Made by a program: the position numbers and the translations under genes. A DNA stretch of 64,000 bases from Gammaproteobacteria bacterium. Lineage in GTDB: Bacteria > Pseudomonadota > Gammaproteobacteria > Pseudomonadales > IMCC2047. The DNA is taken from contig JAJFKB010000014.1 of the NCBI GenBank assembly GCA_021773395.1, forward strand, positions 124,001 to 188,000, read 5' to 3'. This document shows, in pieces, positions 46,281 to 53,392 of the stretch (position 1 is its first letter; every line of letters begins with the position of its first letter). The notes under the pieces were generated by a model. It was given only the letters and a program-made list of their open reading frames with translations. It did not search any database and was not told the origin of the DNA.

Positions 46281-47261
46281 ATGCGTGTTTTGCTGGCACC
46301 AATGCAAGGGGTGGTTGACCATGCCATGCGCGAGCTGCTCACTGGTTTAGGCGGGTATGACCGTTGTGTGACAGAATTTGTAAGGGTGACGGATCACCGT
46401 TTCCCAGAGCGGGTCTTTCAACGCTATTCTCCCGAGCTGAATCAGGGCGGTCGAACGATAGCAGGTACACCGGTTTTTATTCAGTTGTTAGGCAGTGATC
46501 CGAAATGGATGGCGGTAAATGCGGTTGAGGCAGCAAAACTTGGCGCTCCGGGCATTGATCTGAATTTCGGATGTCCGGCTAAAACGGTTAATCGAAGTGA
46601 TGGAGGCTCAGTCCTGCTGCAGGAGCCAAAGCGTGTAGCCTCGATAGTTGCCGCTGTGCGAAATGAAGTGGATGAGTCCATTCCAGTGACGGCTAAAATT
46701 CGGCTTGGATATAAAGATTCCAGCCTTTTGCAGGATATCGTTGCTGGTATTGTGGAGGCTGGTGCCACTGAACTATGTATTCATGCGCGAACCCGCGATG
46801 ATGGTTACAAGCCACCTGCGCATTGGAGCCATATAAAACGCGTGTTGGGTATAGCGCATATTCCCGTGATTGCTAACGGAGAAATTTGGAATACCAATGA
46901 CGCGCAACAGGCTCAAGCGGAAAGTGGGTGTCAGGATGTCATGTTAGGCCGGGGCGCGTTAGCTTGCCCGGACTTGGGGCGACAGATTAAATCGCAGTTT
47001 AATAATAGTAAGACTGAGGTACTTGCCTGGATGCAAATACTGGACTCAGTCGAGGCCTTTTTCGATCAGTCTGATCAATGGAGTCCGCGTTATGTGGGGA
47101 ATCGGACAAAACAATGGTTGGCGTACCTGAAGCGCCAATATGAAGGTGCTGATATATTATTCCATAAAGTCAAAGGGTTAACAAAGGTAGGGCAGATTAA
47201 AGAGGCTATTCAGCTGCATCGTGAGGTGCAAAATAAAAGGGAGGTTATAGAATGTGCCTAA
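46281..47261 (+). CDS. dusC: tRNA-dihydrouridine(16) synthase
   Basis: DusC reduces U16 in the D-loop of tRNAs with FMN and NADPH. The 326-residue TIM-barrel protein begins LLAPMQGVVDHAMRELL. It carries the catalytic cysteine in LNFGCPAKTVNRSDGGSVLL near residue 98, followed by CIHARTRDDGY and PVIANGEIWN. The MQGVVD start and overall length separate DusC from DusA and DusB. It forms a pair with the DUF1289 gene. Confidence 0.94.
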   Translation: MRVLLAPMQGVVDHAMRELLTGLGGYDRCVTEFVRVTDHRFPERVFQRYSPELNQGGRTIAGTPVFIQLLGSDPKWMAVNAVEAAKLGAPGIDLNFGCPAKTVNRSDGGSVLLQEPKRVASIVAAVRNEVDESIPVTAKIRLGYKDSSLLQDIVAGIVEAGATELCIHARTRDDGYKPPAHWSHIKRVLGIAHIPVIANGEIWNTNDAQQAQAESGCQDVMLGRGALACPDLGRQIKSQFNNSKTEVLAWMQILDSVEAFFDQSDQWSPRYVGNRTKQWLAYLKRQYEGADILFHKVKGLTKVGQIKEAIQLHREVQNKREVIECA

Positions 47262-47291
47262 AGAATAAACGGATCAGAAAAAATAGAAAAC

Positions 47292-47321
47292 CAGGAACGC
47301 AAAATAAAGATTGCGTTCCTG
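47292..47321. terminator. Bidirectional terminator between dusC and tnaA
   Basis: Perfect 11-bp stem CAGGAACGCAA / TTGCGTTCCTG with an 8-nt loop, T-rich on the minus strand (GTTTTCTATTTTTT). It serves the convergent ends of dusC and tnaA. Confidence 0.8.
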
Positions 47322-47346
47322 ATTGAGTCCTTTAGCGCTACTCCAG

Positions 47347-48717
47347 CTAGAGTGGCTTGAGTTTTGAAGTAAAGTGACGTAATGAAGTTGGTTCCCAGGT
47401 GATTTCCAGACCTCTCAGTTGATCTTTGTCCCTGACAATTTCCTCAAATACCTCAATCATGTAATCCGCCTGGCTTTGGGTATAGACGCGACGAGGCATA
47501 GCAAGGCGAACCAGTTCCATTTGTGCGGGTTTTTCGCTGCCATCCGGTTGGCGACCAAACATAAAGGATCCGATCTCAGCACCTCGAATGCCGCCATAGA
47601 TGTACATTGCTACTGCCAGTGACTGACCAGGATATTGCAGAGCAGGAATGTTGGGCAACATGGATTTCGCATCGATAAAGACAGCATGACCACCAGCAGG
47701 CTTCATCACTGGCACGCCAATCGCGTCCAATTTTTCTGTGATGTACTGGATTGACCGAATACGATACTTCAAATAGTCTTCATCAACTATTTCCTTCAAT
47801 CCCTGAGCAACACATTCCAGATCACGTCCTGAAAGTCCTCCATAAGTAGGGAATCCCTCTGTCATGATGAGTCTAGCACGGGCTTTTTCCGCCCATTCAT
47901 CATCATTCAGAGCTAGCCAGCCTCCCATATTGGAAAAAGTATCTTTTTTCCCGCTAATAGTCATGCCATCAGCGAGTGAAAACATTTCGCGCACAATATC
48001 TCTGACGGGTTTGTCCTGATAACCCTCTTCGCGCAGTTTAATAAAATAGGCATTTTCGGCAAATCGCGCGCTATCGATGTAAAGAGGTTTGTTGTATTTT
48101 TCGCAAATCTCTTTTGCCCCACGTACATTGGCCATCGAAACGGGCTGTCCGCCTCCAGCGTTATTAGTGATAGTGATCATTACTAGAGGAACCCTATCAG
48201 CTTCTTTGGCCAGCAGTGCTTCCAGCGCAACAAGATCCATATTCCCTTTAAAGGGATAATCCAATGCCGGATCTTTTCCTTCTTCAATAACCATATCCAG
48301 TGCGTTAATACCGGCATTTTCAAAATTGGCGCGTGTAGTGTCAAAATGCGTATTGTTAGGGATAATCTGGGTGCTGGTATCACCAGGCAGGATTGACGTT
48401 AAAATTTGCTCTGCCGCTCGACCCTGGTGAGTGGGAATGACATGTTTAAAAGGAAACAGATCCTTTACCGAAGCTTCAAAGCGATAAAAGGAAGGAGAGC
48501 CAGCGTAGGACTCGTCACCTTTCATGAGCGCAGCCCATTGATCGGTGCTCATTGCGGATGTTCCGGAATCTGTTAGCAGGTCAATAAGAACGTTTTCAGA
48601 TTTCAATGAAAAAACGTTGTAATTGGCTTCTTTCAGCAACTTCTCACGTTCTTCGCGCGTTGTCATCTTGATCGGTTCTACCGATTTAATTCTAAATGGT
48701 TCAAAAATGGTTTTCAC
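47347..48717 (-). CDS. tnaA: Tryptophanase (tryptophan indole-lyase)
   Basis: TnaA splits L-tryptophan into indole, pyruvate and ammonia with PLP. The 456-residue protein has LLTDSGTSAMS, IPTHQGRAAEQIL, DSARFAENAYFIK and the Schiff-base lysine at about 258 (SGKKD). Tryptophanase is preferred over tyrosine phenol-lyase for two reasons. The substrate-side motif is AEIGSF, where tyrosine phenol-lyase has MERG with a specificity arginine. The C terminus keeps LRHFTSKLK, with the histidine replaced by Phe in tyrosine phenol-lyase. The GTG start has a good ribosome site (CAGGAGC). No tnaB-type permease is adjacent, but an NSS transporter lies at 60 kb. The leader contains an intrinsic terminator. 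Confidence 0.9.
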   Translation of the reverse strand: MKTIFEPFRIKSVEPIKMTTREEREKLLKEANYNVFSLKSENVLIDLLTDSGTSAMSTDQWAALMKGDESYAGSPSFYRFEASVKDLFPFKHVIPTHQGRAAEQILTSILPGDTSTQIIPNNTHFDTTRANFENAGINALDMVIEEGKDPALDYPFKGNMDLVALEALLAKEADRVPLVMITITNNAGGGQPVSMANVRGAKEICEKYNKPLYIDSARFAENAYFIKLREEGYQDKPVRDIVREMFSLADGMTISGKKDTFSNMGGWLALNDDEWAEKARARLIMTEGFPTYGGLSGRDLECVAQGLKEIVDEDYLKYRIRSIQYITEKLDAIGVPVMKPAGGHAVFIDAKSMLPNIPALQYPGQSLAVAMYIYGGIRGAEIGSFMFGRQPDGSEKPAQMELVRLAMPRRVYTQSQADYMIEVFEEIVRDKDQLRGLEITWEPTSLRHFTSKLKPL

Positions 48718-48823
48718 GATTATGCTCCTGTCGAAGGACTTTAAATTGGGATTGCTGAGACTTTAAATAATAGTTGTAAAGAAAAATAATTGCAATATGA
48801 AATTAATATTTTATGAATGGAAA

Positions 48824-48850
48824 GGTTATAAATAAATAGTGTTTATAACC
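48824..48850. promoter_or_regulatory. Nine-bp palindrome in the tnaA leader, possible operator
   Basis: GGTTATAAA / TTTATAACC separated by 9 bases, 107-133 bp upstream of the tnaA start codon and just downstream of the leader terminator. Its form suits a dimeric repressor or an RNA hairpin. The adjacent MarR gene makes it a candidate MarR site, by inference. Confidence 0.35.
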
Positions 48851-48863
48851 GAAGATAGGGTGT

Positions 48864-48891
48864 AAAAAACAGACCCGGAAAACCGGGCCTG
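48864..48891 (-). terminator. Intrinsic terminator in the tnaA leader (attenuator)
   Basis: On the minus strand, CAGGCCCGG / CCGGGTCTG (nine pairs, one G-T) with a TTTT loop is followed by six Ts. It lies between a TATAAT promoter element (48960-48965) and tnaA, about 150 nt before the start codon, and 12 nt after an 11-codon ORF. This arrangement is an attenuator. Confidence 0.7.
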
Positions 48892-48903
48892 CTGTCTTGC
48901 GCT

Positions 48904-48939
48904 CTATCGAACGCGAGGAGGAAGATCAATCAAATGCAC
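48904..48939 (-). CDS. Candidate 11-residue leader peptide of tnaA
   Basis: GTG followed by 11 codons to TAG, reading MHLIDLPPRVR, in the short transcript between the -10 element and the intrinsic terminator. The Pro-Pro-Arg stretch could slow ribosomes. It lacks the Trp and terminal Pro of E. coli TnaC, so if it controls tnaA it does so differently. No Shine-Dalgarno is seen; translation is unproven. Confidence 0.3.
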   Translation of the reverse strand: MHLIDLPPRVR

Positions 48940-48946
48940 ATTGATT
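48928..48946. promoter_or_regulatory. Inverted repeat overlapping the tnaA leader start
   Basis: AATCAA / TTGATT with a 7-bp spacer, placed just downstream of the expected start of the leader transcript (about +7 to +25). This is a typical repressor position. MarR proteins bind such short AT-rich palindromes, so the neighbouring regulator is a candidate. Confidence 0.4.
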
Positions 48947-48959
48947 ACAAGATGAAAAA

Positions 48960-48965
48960 ATTATA
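48960..48965 (-). promoter_or_regulatory. -10 element of the tnaA leader promoter
   Basis: A perfect TATAAT on the minus strand about 245 bp upstream of tnaA. No good -35 is found at the usual distance, which suggests activator dependence. The rest of the 612-bp MarR-tnaA gap is AT-rich. Further from tnaA it holds a 41-bp palindrome at 49135-49175 and an AT-rich hairpin near 49242-49260 after the MarR stop. Confidence 0.45.
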
Positions 48966-49134
48966 CTGTGAAATATAGAATCTATTTATAATAATTGCAA
49001 TATGTAATTAAAAATATTTTTAGATAATTGCCAACTATTGAGAATTAGTCGGCTACGGAACATTGCGAATTTTCCGAAGTGGGGTTGCAACGCCAGTACG
49101 TATTCATTGATAGACTAAGCGGTGTAAACTAGCA

Positions 49135-49175
49135 CCCCTTTGATGGATGGTTGATTAACCGAATCATCAAAGGGG
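49135..49175. repeat. 41-bp palindrome with nested inverted repeat
   Basis: Outer arms CCCCTTTGATG / CATCAAAGGGG (11 bp, perfect) enclose a second repeat GGTT-GATT-AACC. It lies 155 bp past the MarR stop, without a T-run. It could be a structured RNA element, a terminator without U-tract or a repetitive extragenic palindrome. Confidence 0.5.
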
Positions 49176-49329
49176 CACGCAATGGTAAGGGTTAATGATG
49201 ACATCGTTAGTTGGCCAATCAGGCAGACTAAACTGCCATTTAAAATCTGGAATAAAATTTTATCCAGGGGCCAGCGAACATACAGGCGCTTGCTTTATCA
49301 GGTCATGCCAGGTCAGACCGCCGGGTAGA

Positions 49330-49842
49330 TTAGACTGGTGAAAGCTGGATGTTTGCCTGCTCCGAGCCAATATGCTGCTTGAGGTTGCCCAGCATTTGAA
49401 TAGCAGTGTCAGTTCCTTCTTCAGAAATTTTTGTGAATATCTCAGATAAACAGGACTCGTAGGATTGCGTCATTCTCTTAATCTGTTGCAACCCGAGATC
49501 AGTCAGTGAAAGTCTATAGGAGCGCCGGTCTGTGGCTGATACTTTGCGCTCAATAAGACCTTCCTTTTCAAGCTGGTTGGAGATACCCGTCACATTACCT
49601 GCTGATACCATCATCAGTTGTGATAATTCTCCCATGCTCAATCCCTCTGGATTTTTTTGTAATTGAGCGAGCATATCAAAGCGCGGTAGTGTGCAGCCGA
49701 ACTCCTTTCTTAGATGATTGCGTAATTTATTTTCGATCATGTTTGTACAGGTAAGCAGGCGCAGCCAAAGGCGTAAAGGCCTATGTTCATGACCTGACCC
49801 ACGAAACTCCGCATCGAGAATTCTATTATTAAGCATATACAC
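49330..49842 (-). CDS. MarR family transcriptional regulator
   Basis: A 170-residue winged helix-turn-helix regulator. The MarR core runs FDMLAQLQKNPEGLSMGELSQLMMVSAGNVTGISNQLEKEGLIERKVSATDRRSYRLSLTDLG in broken form over residues 60-125, with the wing DRRS. MarR proteins usually repress adjacent genes and release DNA on binding an aromatic ligand. It is upstream of tnaA on the same strand and divergent from the racemase gene, so both are candidate targets. Autoregulation through the palindrome at 49855 is plausible. Confidence 0.9.
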   Translation of the reverse strand: MYMLNNRILDAEFRGSGHEHRPLRLWLRLLTCTNMIENKLRNHLRKEFGCTLPRFDMLAQLQKNPEGLSMGELSQLMMVSAGNVTGISNQLEKEGLIERKVSATDRRSYRLSLTDLGLQQIKRMTQSYESCLSEIFTKISEEGTDTAIQMLGNLKQHIGSEQANIQLSPV

Positions 49843-49854
49843 CCTTATTCTTTT

Positions 49855-49867
49855 TCTGGTTACCAGA
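49855..49867. promoter_or_regulatory. Palindrome upstream of the MarR gene, candidate operator
   Basis: TCTGGTTACCAGA, a perfect 6-bp inverted repeat around one base, 12 bp upstream of the MarR start codon. It lies in the divergent region that also holds a TATAAT at 50023-50028 pointing towards the racemase gene. The placement suits MarR autorepression. Confidence 0.4.
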
Positions 49868-50109
49868 TAAATGAAGGCTGCGATTATAACTGAGGCAAGG
49901 ACTGAACTTTAAACCTAAACTAATGGGTTTTTGATTTGGATCAACAGCAAGTTCAACCCATTTTATGCGTTATACAACTACTACCGATAAGAATAAAGTC
50001 TTTGTTTTTAGACCTAAGACCCTATAATTTTTGTACCAAAATTGAATACAAGCGGCTAGGGTGTTAGCAATCAGTATTCATCAACGATGTATCACATCAT
50101 CGGCAACCT

Positions 50110-50865
50110 TTGGAATATCCTGTGGAGCAATATTATCCGGATCAAGTAGATGGGGGGCGAACTCACTATGGCCAGGTGGCCGGCATCCTGTCGCTTTGTT
50201 CTTCAATTCCAAGGTTGCCAGGGGATCCTGGGCATGCACAAACTTTTGAGTTTCCAGTATTACATGCAGTCGTTGAAAGAGTAACCATTGAGCATCTCTT
50301 AAATATCGATGAATCCTGTTTGGAACCCATCATTGCAACTGCGAGGCAGCTACAGGAAAAAGGCGTTCATTTTATAACGACCAGTTGTGGTTTATATGCT
50401 CCCTTTCAAAGACTAATCGCGGATAGCCTCGATATTCCGTTTCTCAGTTCCGGGTTGCAGATGGTACCACTGCTGAAGGGTTTTTTGCCGTCGCACCTCA
50501 AATTGGGCCTTATTACGGGGCACTCCGGGCTGTTGAGTAACGAGCACCTCCGCGCATCTGGATTCAAACTGGAAGACGTACAGGTAAAGGGAATGGAAGA
50601 TTACCCGGAGTTTCGTCGAGTTGTGCTGGAGGGGGCTCAGAATATGGATGTTAAAAAACTCAGAAGGGATGTGTCCAACGCAGCTGCATCGTTAAAAAAC
50701 TGCAGTGCCAAGCTGGGACTGGTGGTGTTGGAGTGTCCAAACCTGGTGCCCTTTAGGCTGGAGATACAGCAAGTATTAAGAGTACCGGTTTTTGACATTG
50801 TCAGTCTGGCTGCTTTTTTTGCCTCTGGATTTCGGCGCGCCGCTTTTGCCCAACAATATATTTAA
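50110..50865 (+). CDS. Aspartate/glutamate racemase-superfamily protein
   Basis: A 251-residue protein of the Asp/Glu/hydantoin racemase superfamily. The two catalytic-type cysteines are in ITTSCGLYAPFQ (Cys93) and VVLECPNLVPF (Cys209), and TFEFPVLHAVVERVT is a family-like substrate-side strand. With both cysteines it may racemise or isomerise an acid or amino acid by a two-base mechanism; arylmalonate decarboxylases and maleate isomerases are relatives. The start is TTG; the frame is open slightly upstream but offers no ATG or GTG. The class V PLP gene follows 63 bp later on the same strand. Confidence 0.8.
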   Translation: MEYPVEQYYPDQVDGGRTHYGQVAGILSLCSSIPRLPGDPGHAQTFEFPVLHAVVERVTIEHLLNIDESCLEPIIATARQLQEKGVHFITTSCGLYAPFQRLIADSLDIPFLSSGLQMVPLLKGFLPSHLKLGLITGHSGLLSNEHLRASGFKLEDVQVKGMEDYPEFRRVVLEGAQNMDVKKLRRDVSNAAASLKNCSAKLGLVVLECPNLVPFRLEIQQVLRVPVFDIVSLAAFFASGFRRAAFAQQYI

Positions 50866-50928
50866 CCGGTGACATTGAGCGTTTTCTATGGTGTTTTTGC
50901 AATATGAAGTAAGGAGCTAAGAGGTAAA

Positions 50929-52170
50929 GTGGGAAAAAACTATATTGATCAAAATTTAAACGAAATTCGTAGCGAGTTTAAGCTGACGGACTATTGGGTT
51001 TATCTAAACGCCGGGGATCAGATGATTCCAGGTAATTATTGGCTGAAAGCCGCTCGGGATTTCTATAACTTCGTTGAATATGGTCGCATGGAGGATATAC
51101 CTAACGCGGACATTGCGACCCATCCCTTTCTCACGACTGCCTGGGATGAAAGTATTACCCGTGGTGCGCGTTTTATTAATGCCGACAAAGATGAAGTGAC
51201 TAATGCTTATCGCCCGTCAATTGTTGCTAACCTGATTATGTACAACATGCTTGAATGGAAGGCAGGCGATAATATTGTCGTGAACGATCTGTCCTACCCT
51301 TCTTTTCTTTACATAGCCCAAGATATCAGCAAACGCTATGGTGTTGAGCTGCGCTTTGTTAAACACGTGAATGGTGAGATCCTGATGGAAGATCTCGAGG
51401 CGCAGGTTGACGGTAATACCAGGTTGGTGATCGTTGATCGCACCACAGCCTTCTGCGGCTTCACCTTTAACATGAAGGAGGTCTGCAAAATTGCGCATGC
51501 ACATGGTGCGCTGGTGCTTGATGATGCGATTCAGGCCTTTGGTGCTATTGATATTGACGTGAAGGACGATGATGTCGATATGATGGTCACGGGCGCATAC
51601 AAATGGCAATGTGGCCCGGAAGGCGCGGGTCTTTTTTATATCAAGAAGGAGCTGATCGAAAAAATCGACCCAAGATTCCGCAATTATATTTGGGCTCAGG
51701 TTCCGGGTCCGATCCCCTTTGGTGTGGAAAATCACGATAATATGGCGCATTGGGATTACCCACCCGTGAACACCGCTAATAAATTTTCTCAGGACATTAC
51801 CATCGGCCCATCGCTATTTGGTTGGGTTGCTACCTTAAAGTTTTACGAAAAGATCGGCATTAAAAATGTAGAGGAACGCATTAAACGTCTGGGCACCTAT
51901 GCGATTGAGCGGTTGCAGGAAATTGGCTGTACCGTCACCTCGCCCACCGACCCAGCCAAGCGCCATGGTCTGATCACATATACCAGCGGGAGCTACGAAA
52001 AGGATACAGCATTTTTTGCCAGCTGCGCGGCGCCGGGACGTTGTATGAAACCTATCAAGATTTCACTGCGTAATCTTGGTGGAGTAGGAAATCTTAGAGT
52101 TTGCACGCACTTTTTTAATACTGAAGAGGAAATTGACTATCTGATAGAACATCAGAAGCGCATGCTTTAG
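50929..52170 (+). CDS. Class V aminotransferase-family PLP enzyme
   Basis: A 413-residue fold-type I PLP enzyme of the class V group (isopenicillin N epimerase, cysteine desulfurase, kynureninase relatives). The cofactor site is LVLDDAIQAFG with the PLP-N1 aspartate near 199 and Gln202, and the Schiff-base lysine is at 225 (GAYKWQCGPEGAGLFY). The KWxxGPxGxGxxY loop is closest to the isopenicillin N epimerase/selenocysteine lyase-like subgroup. Reaction and substrate are unknown. The GTG start follows AGGAGCTAAGAGGTAAA. It probably forms an operon with the racemase gene. Joint use of the same amino acid is inferred. Confidence 0.88.
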   Translation: MGKNYIDQNLNEIRSEFKLTDYWVYLNAGDQMIPGNYWLKAARDFYNFVEYGRMEDIPNADIATHPFLTTAWDESITRGARFINADKDEVTNAYRPSIVANLIMYNMLEWKAGDNIVVNDLSYPSFLYIAQDISKRYGVELRFVKHVNGEILMEDLEAQVDGNTRLVIVDRTTAFCGFTFNMKEVCKIAHAHGALVLDDAIQAFGAIDIDVKDDDVDMMVTGAYKWQCGPEGAGLFYIKKELIEKIDPRFRNYIWAQVPGPIPFGVENHDNMAHWDYPPVNTANKFSQDITIGPSLFGWVATLKFYEKIGIKNVEERIKRLGTYAIERLQEIGCTVTSPTDPAKRHGLITYTSGSYEKDTAFFASCAAPGRCMKPIKISLRNLGGVGNLRVCTHFFNTEEEIDYLIEHQKRML

Positions 52171-52191
52171 TTAGATTTAACCCTCCCTCAT

Positions 52192-52224
52192 GGGTCGCGC
52201 AGAATTTGGTGTGACCCTTTTTTT
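52192..52224 (+). terminator. Terminator of the racemase-PLP unit
   Basis: GGGTCGCGC / GTGTGACCC (nine pairs with two G-T) with an 8-nt loop and seven Ts, 22 bp after the class V enzyme stop and before the convergent AraC gene. Confidence 0.8.
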
Positions 52225-52387
52225 GCTTAGGTTCCTTAGTAGACACGGCTTAAATTTTGTTGACGGAAATGCCGACGGTGTCTAGGTTAAAACCGTTCTC
52301 CTAAGCGTAATTTTGTGGGCGGGTTATCCGTGGGATTTTGAGACAGTGATTATTAACAGGTGCAGATTAAGCTATTGGTTGGCGTTT

Positions 52388-53359
52388 TCATTTTCTGACG
52401 TCACTTGGGTTTTTACCAAAATGTTTCTTAAAGGCTCGTGAAAAATGTGCCGGAGCGGAGAAGCCCAAGGTATAAGATATTTTCTCGATGCTATGCCCAC
52501 AATAAGTCGGATCGCTAAGTAGTTCATAGGCCCTGCGCATTCTTTTATCCAGTATCATGCTGTGTATACTTTGTTCTTCATTCTCAAAAAGTTTATTCAA
52601 ATAGCGGGTAGAGATTCCCTGAGCTGTAGCGATATGATGATTGGATAATTCCGGATTGAACAGGTTGTTGTCGATGTATTGACGAACTCGGAATTTGACG
52701 GTTTCACGGGCAACCGATTGATTGCCCGCTTCCTTAAGCATCAAAGATGAACTAAAGGCCATTGCAATCATGTTTACAAGATTTTCCGATAACTCTTCAG
52801 GTGCTTGCTGCACGTGATGTAACTCTTTCGCCAGTGAAAAGATAAAATTGGAGAGAACTGCACCCAGCCCTTGGTTTCCTGATATGGGAATTGCTGTATA
52901 TTGCTCGGGTGCCATTAAATGACGGCTTAATACTTCTTTGGGCATTTGTACAATAAATTGATGGAAATGATCTTTGAATTCCAGCGTGTATGGTCGCGTG
53001 CTGTCATAGAGTGCAAAATAACCTGGCCGGAGTATCGCCTCGCGGCCATCCTGCCTTACCAGTCCCTGCTGAGCCAACTGAAAGCTGATTAGGAATTCTT
53101 CCTCAGTTGATTTCGAAATCTGACGTTTTGAACGGCGGACTAGCTGAGGGTCTGAAATCACTTCGGAGAAGCGCAAGCTTGATACACCGACGCCGCCTCG
53201 TATCTCGCCGTGAAAGGAGCCTCGTTTAATTTCCTCGCAATCCAGCTTCACGAACTCATCGCAAATAAGGTCGCGCCAATAGTCAAACCGTTCTTTCTCA
53301 AGAATATTTGAAGTGGATTTTTGGTAACCTTCAGGAATTAGTGGAAGCATATGTATCAC
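52388..53359 (-). CDS. AraC family transcriptional regulator (NitR/FeaR-like)
   Basis: A 323-residue regulator. Residues 1-210 look like the AraC-binding-like domain of FeaR/NitR-type activators (FLISFQLAQQGLVRQDGREAILRPGYFALYDSTRPY). Residues 215-323 hold two helix-turn-helix motifs (HHIATAQGISTRYLNKLFE and IEKISYTLGFSAPAHFSRAFKKHFG). It is the last gene of the receptor-nitrilase-oxd-araC set, 33 bp after the oxd stop. In Rhodococcus and Bacillus, AraC-type regulators next to nitrilase or aldoxime dehydratase genes activate them. That role is inferred here, with the 17-bp repeats at 57883 as candidate sites. Confidence 0.9.
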   Translation of the reverse strand: MIHMLPLIPEGYQKSTSNILEKERFDYWRDLICDEFVKLDCEEIKRGSFHGEIRGGVGVSSLRFSEVISDPQLVRRSKRQISKSTEEEFLISFQLAQQGLVRQDGREAILRPGYFALYDSTRPYTLEFKDHFHQFIVQMPKEVLSRHLMAPEQYTAIPISGNQGLGAVLSNFIFSLAKELHHVQQAPEELSENLVNMIAMAFSSSLMLKEAGNQSVARETVKFRVRQYIDNNLFNPELSNHHIATAQGISTRYLNKLFENEEQSIHSMILDKRMRRAYELLSDPTYCGHSIEKISYTLGFSAPAHFSRAFKKHFGKNPSDVRK

Positions 53360-53392
53360 CTAACTAACCATAAAAGATTGGCCTTATTGATG

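Noticed and set aside
47347-48717. Tyrosine phenol-lyase as the identity of the 456-residue lyase
   Set aside because: The AEIGSF motif and the LRHFTSKLK end match tryptophanase; the arginine and Phe typical of tyrosine phenol-lyase are absent.
48934-48978. Plus-strand 14-codon ORF with AGGAGG upstream in the tnaA leader
   Set aside because: Spacing to the ATG is long (12 nt), nothing lies downstream on that strand, and the AGGAGG is the complement of the Pro-Pro codons of the minus-strand leader ORF.
50061-50249. Plus-strand 62-codon frame at the racemase start
   Set aside because: It overlaps the racemase gene in another frame and shows no family pattern.
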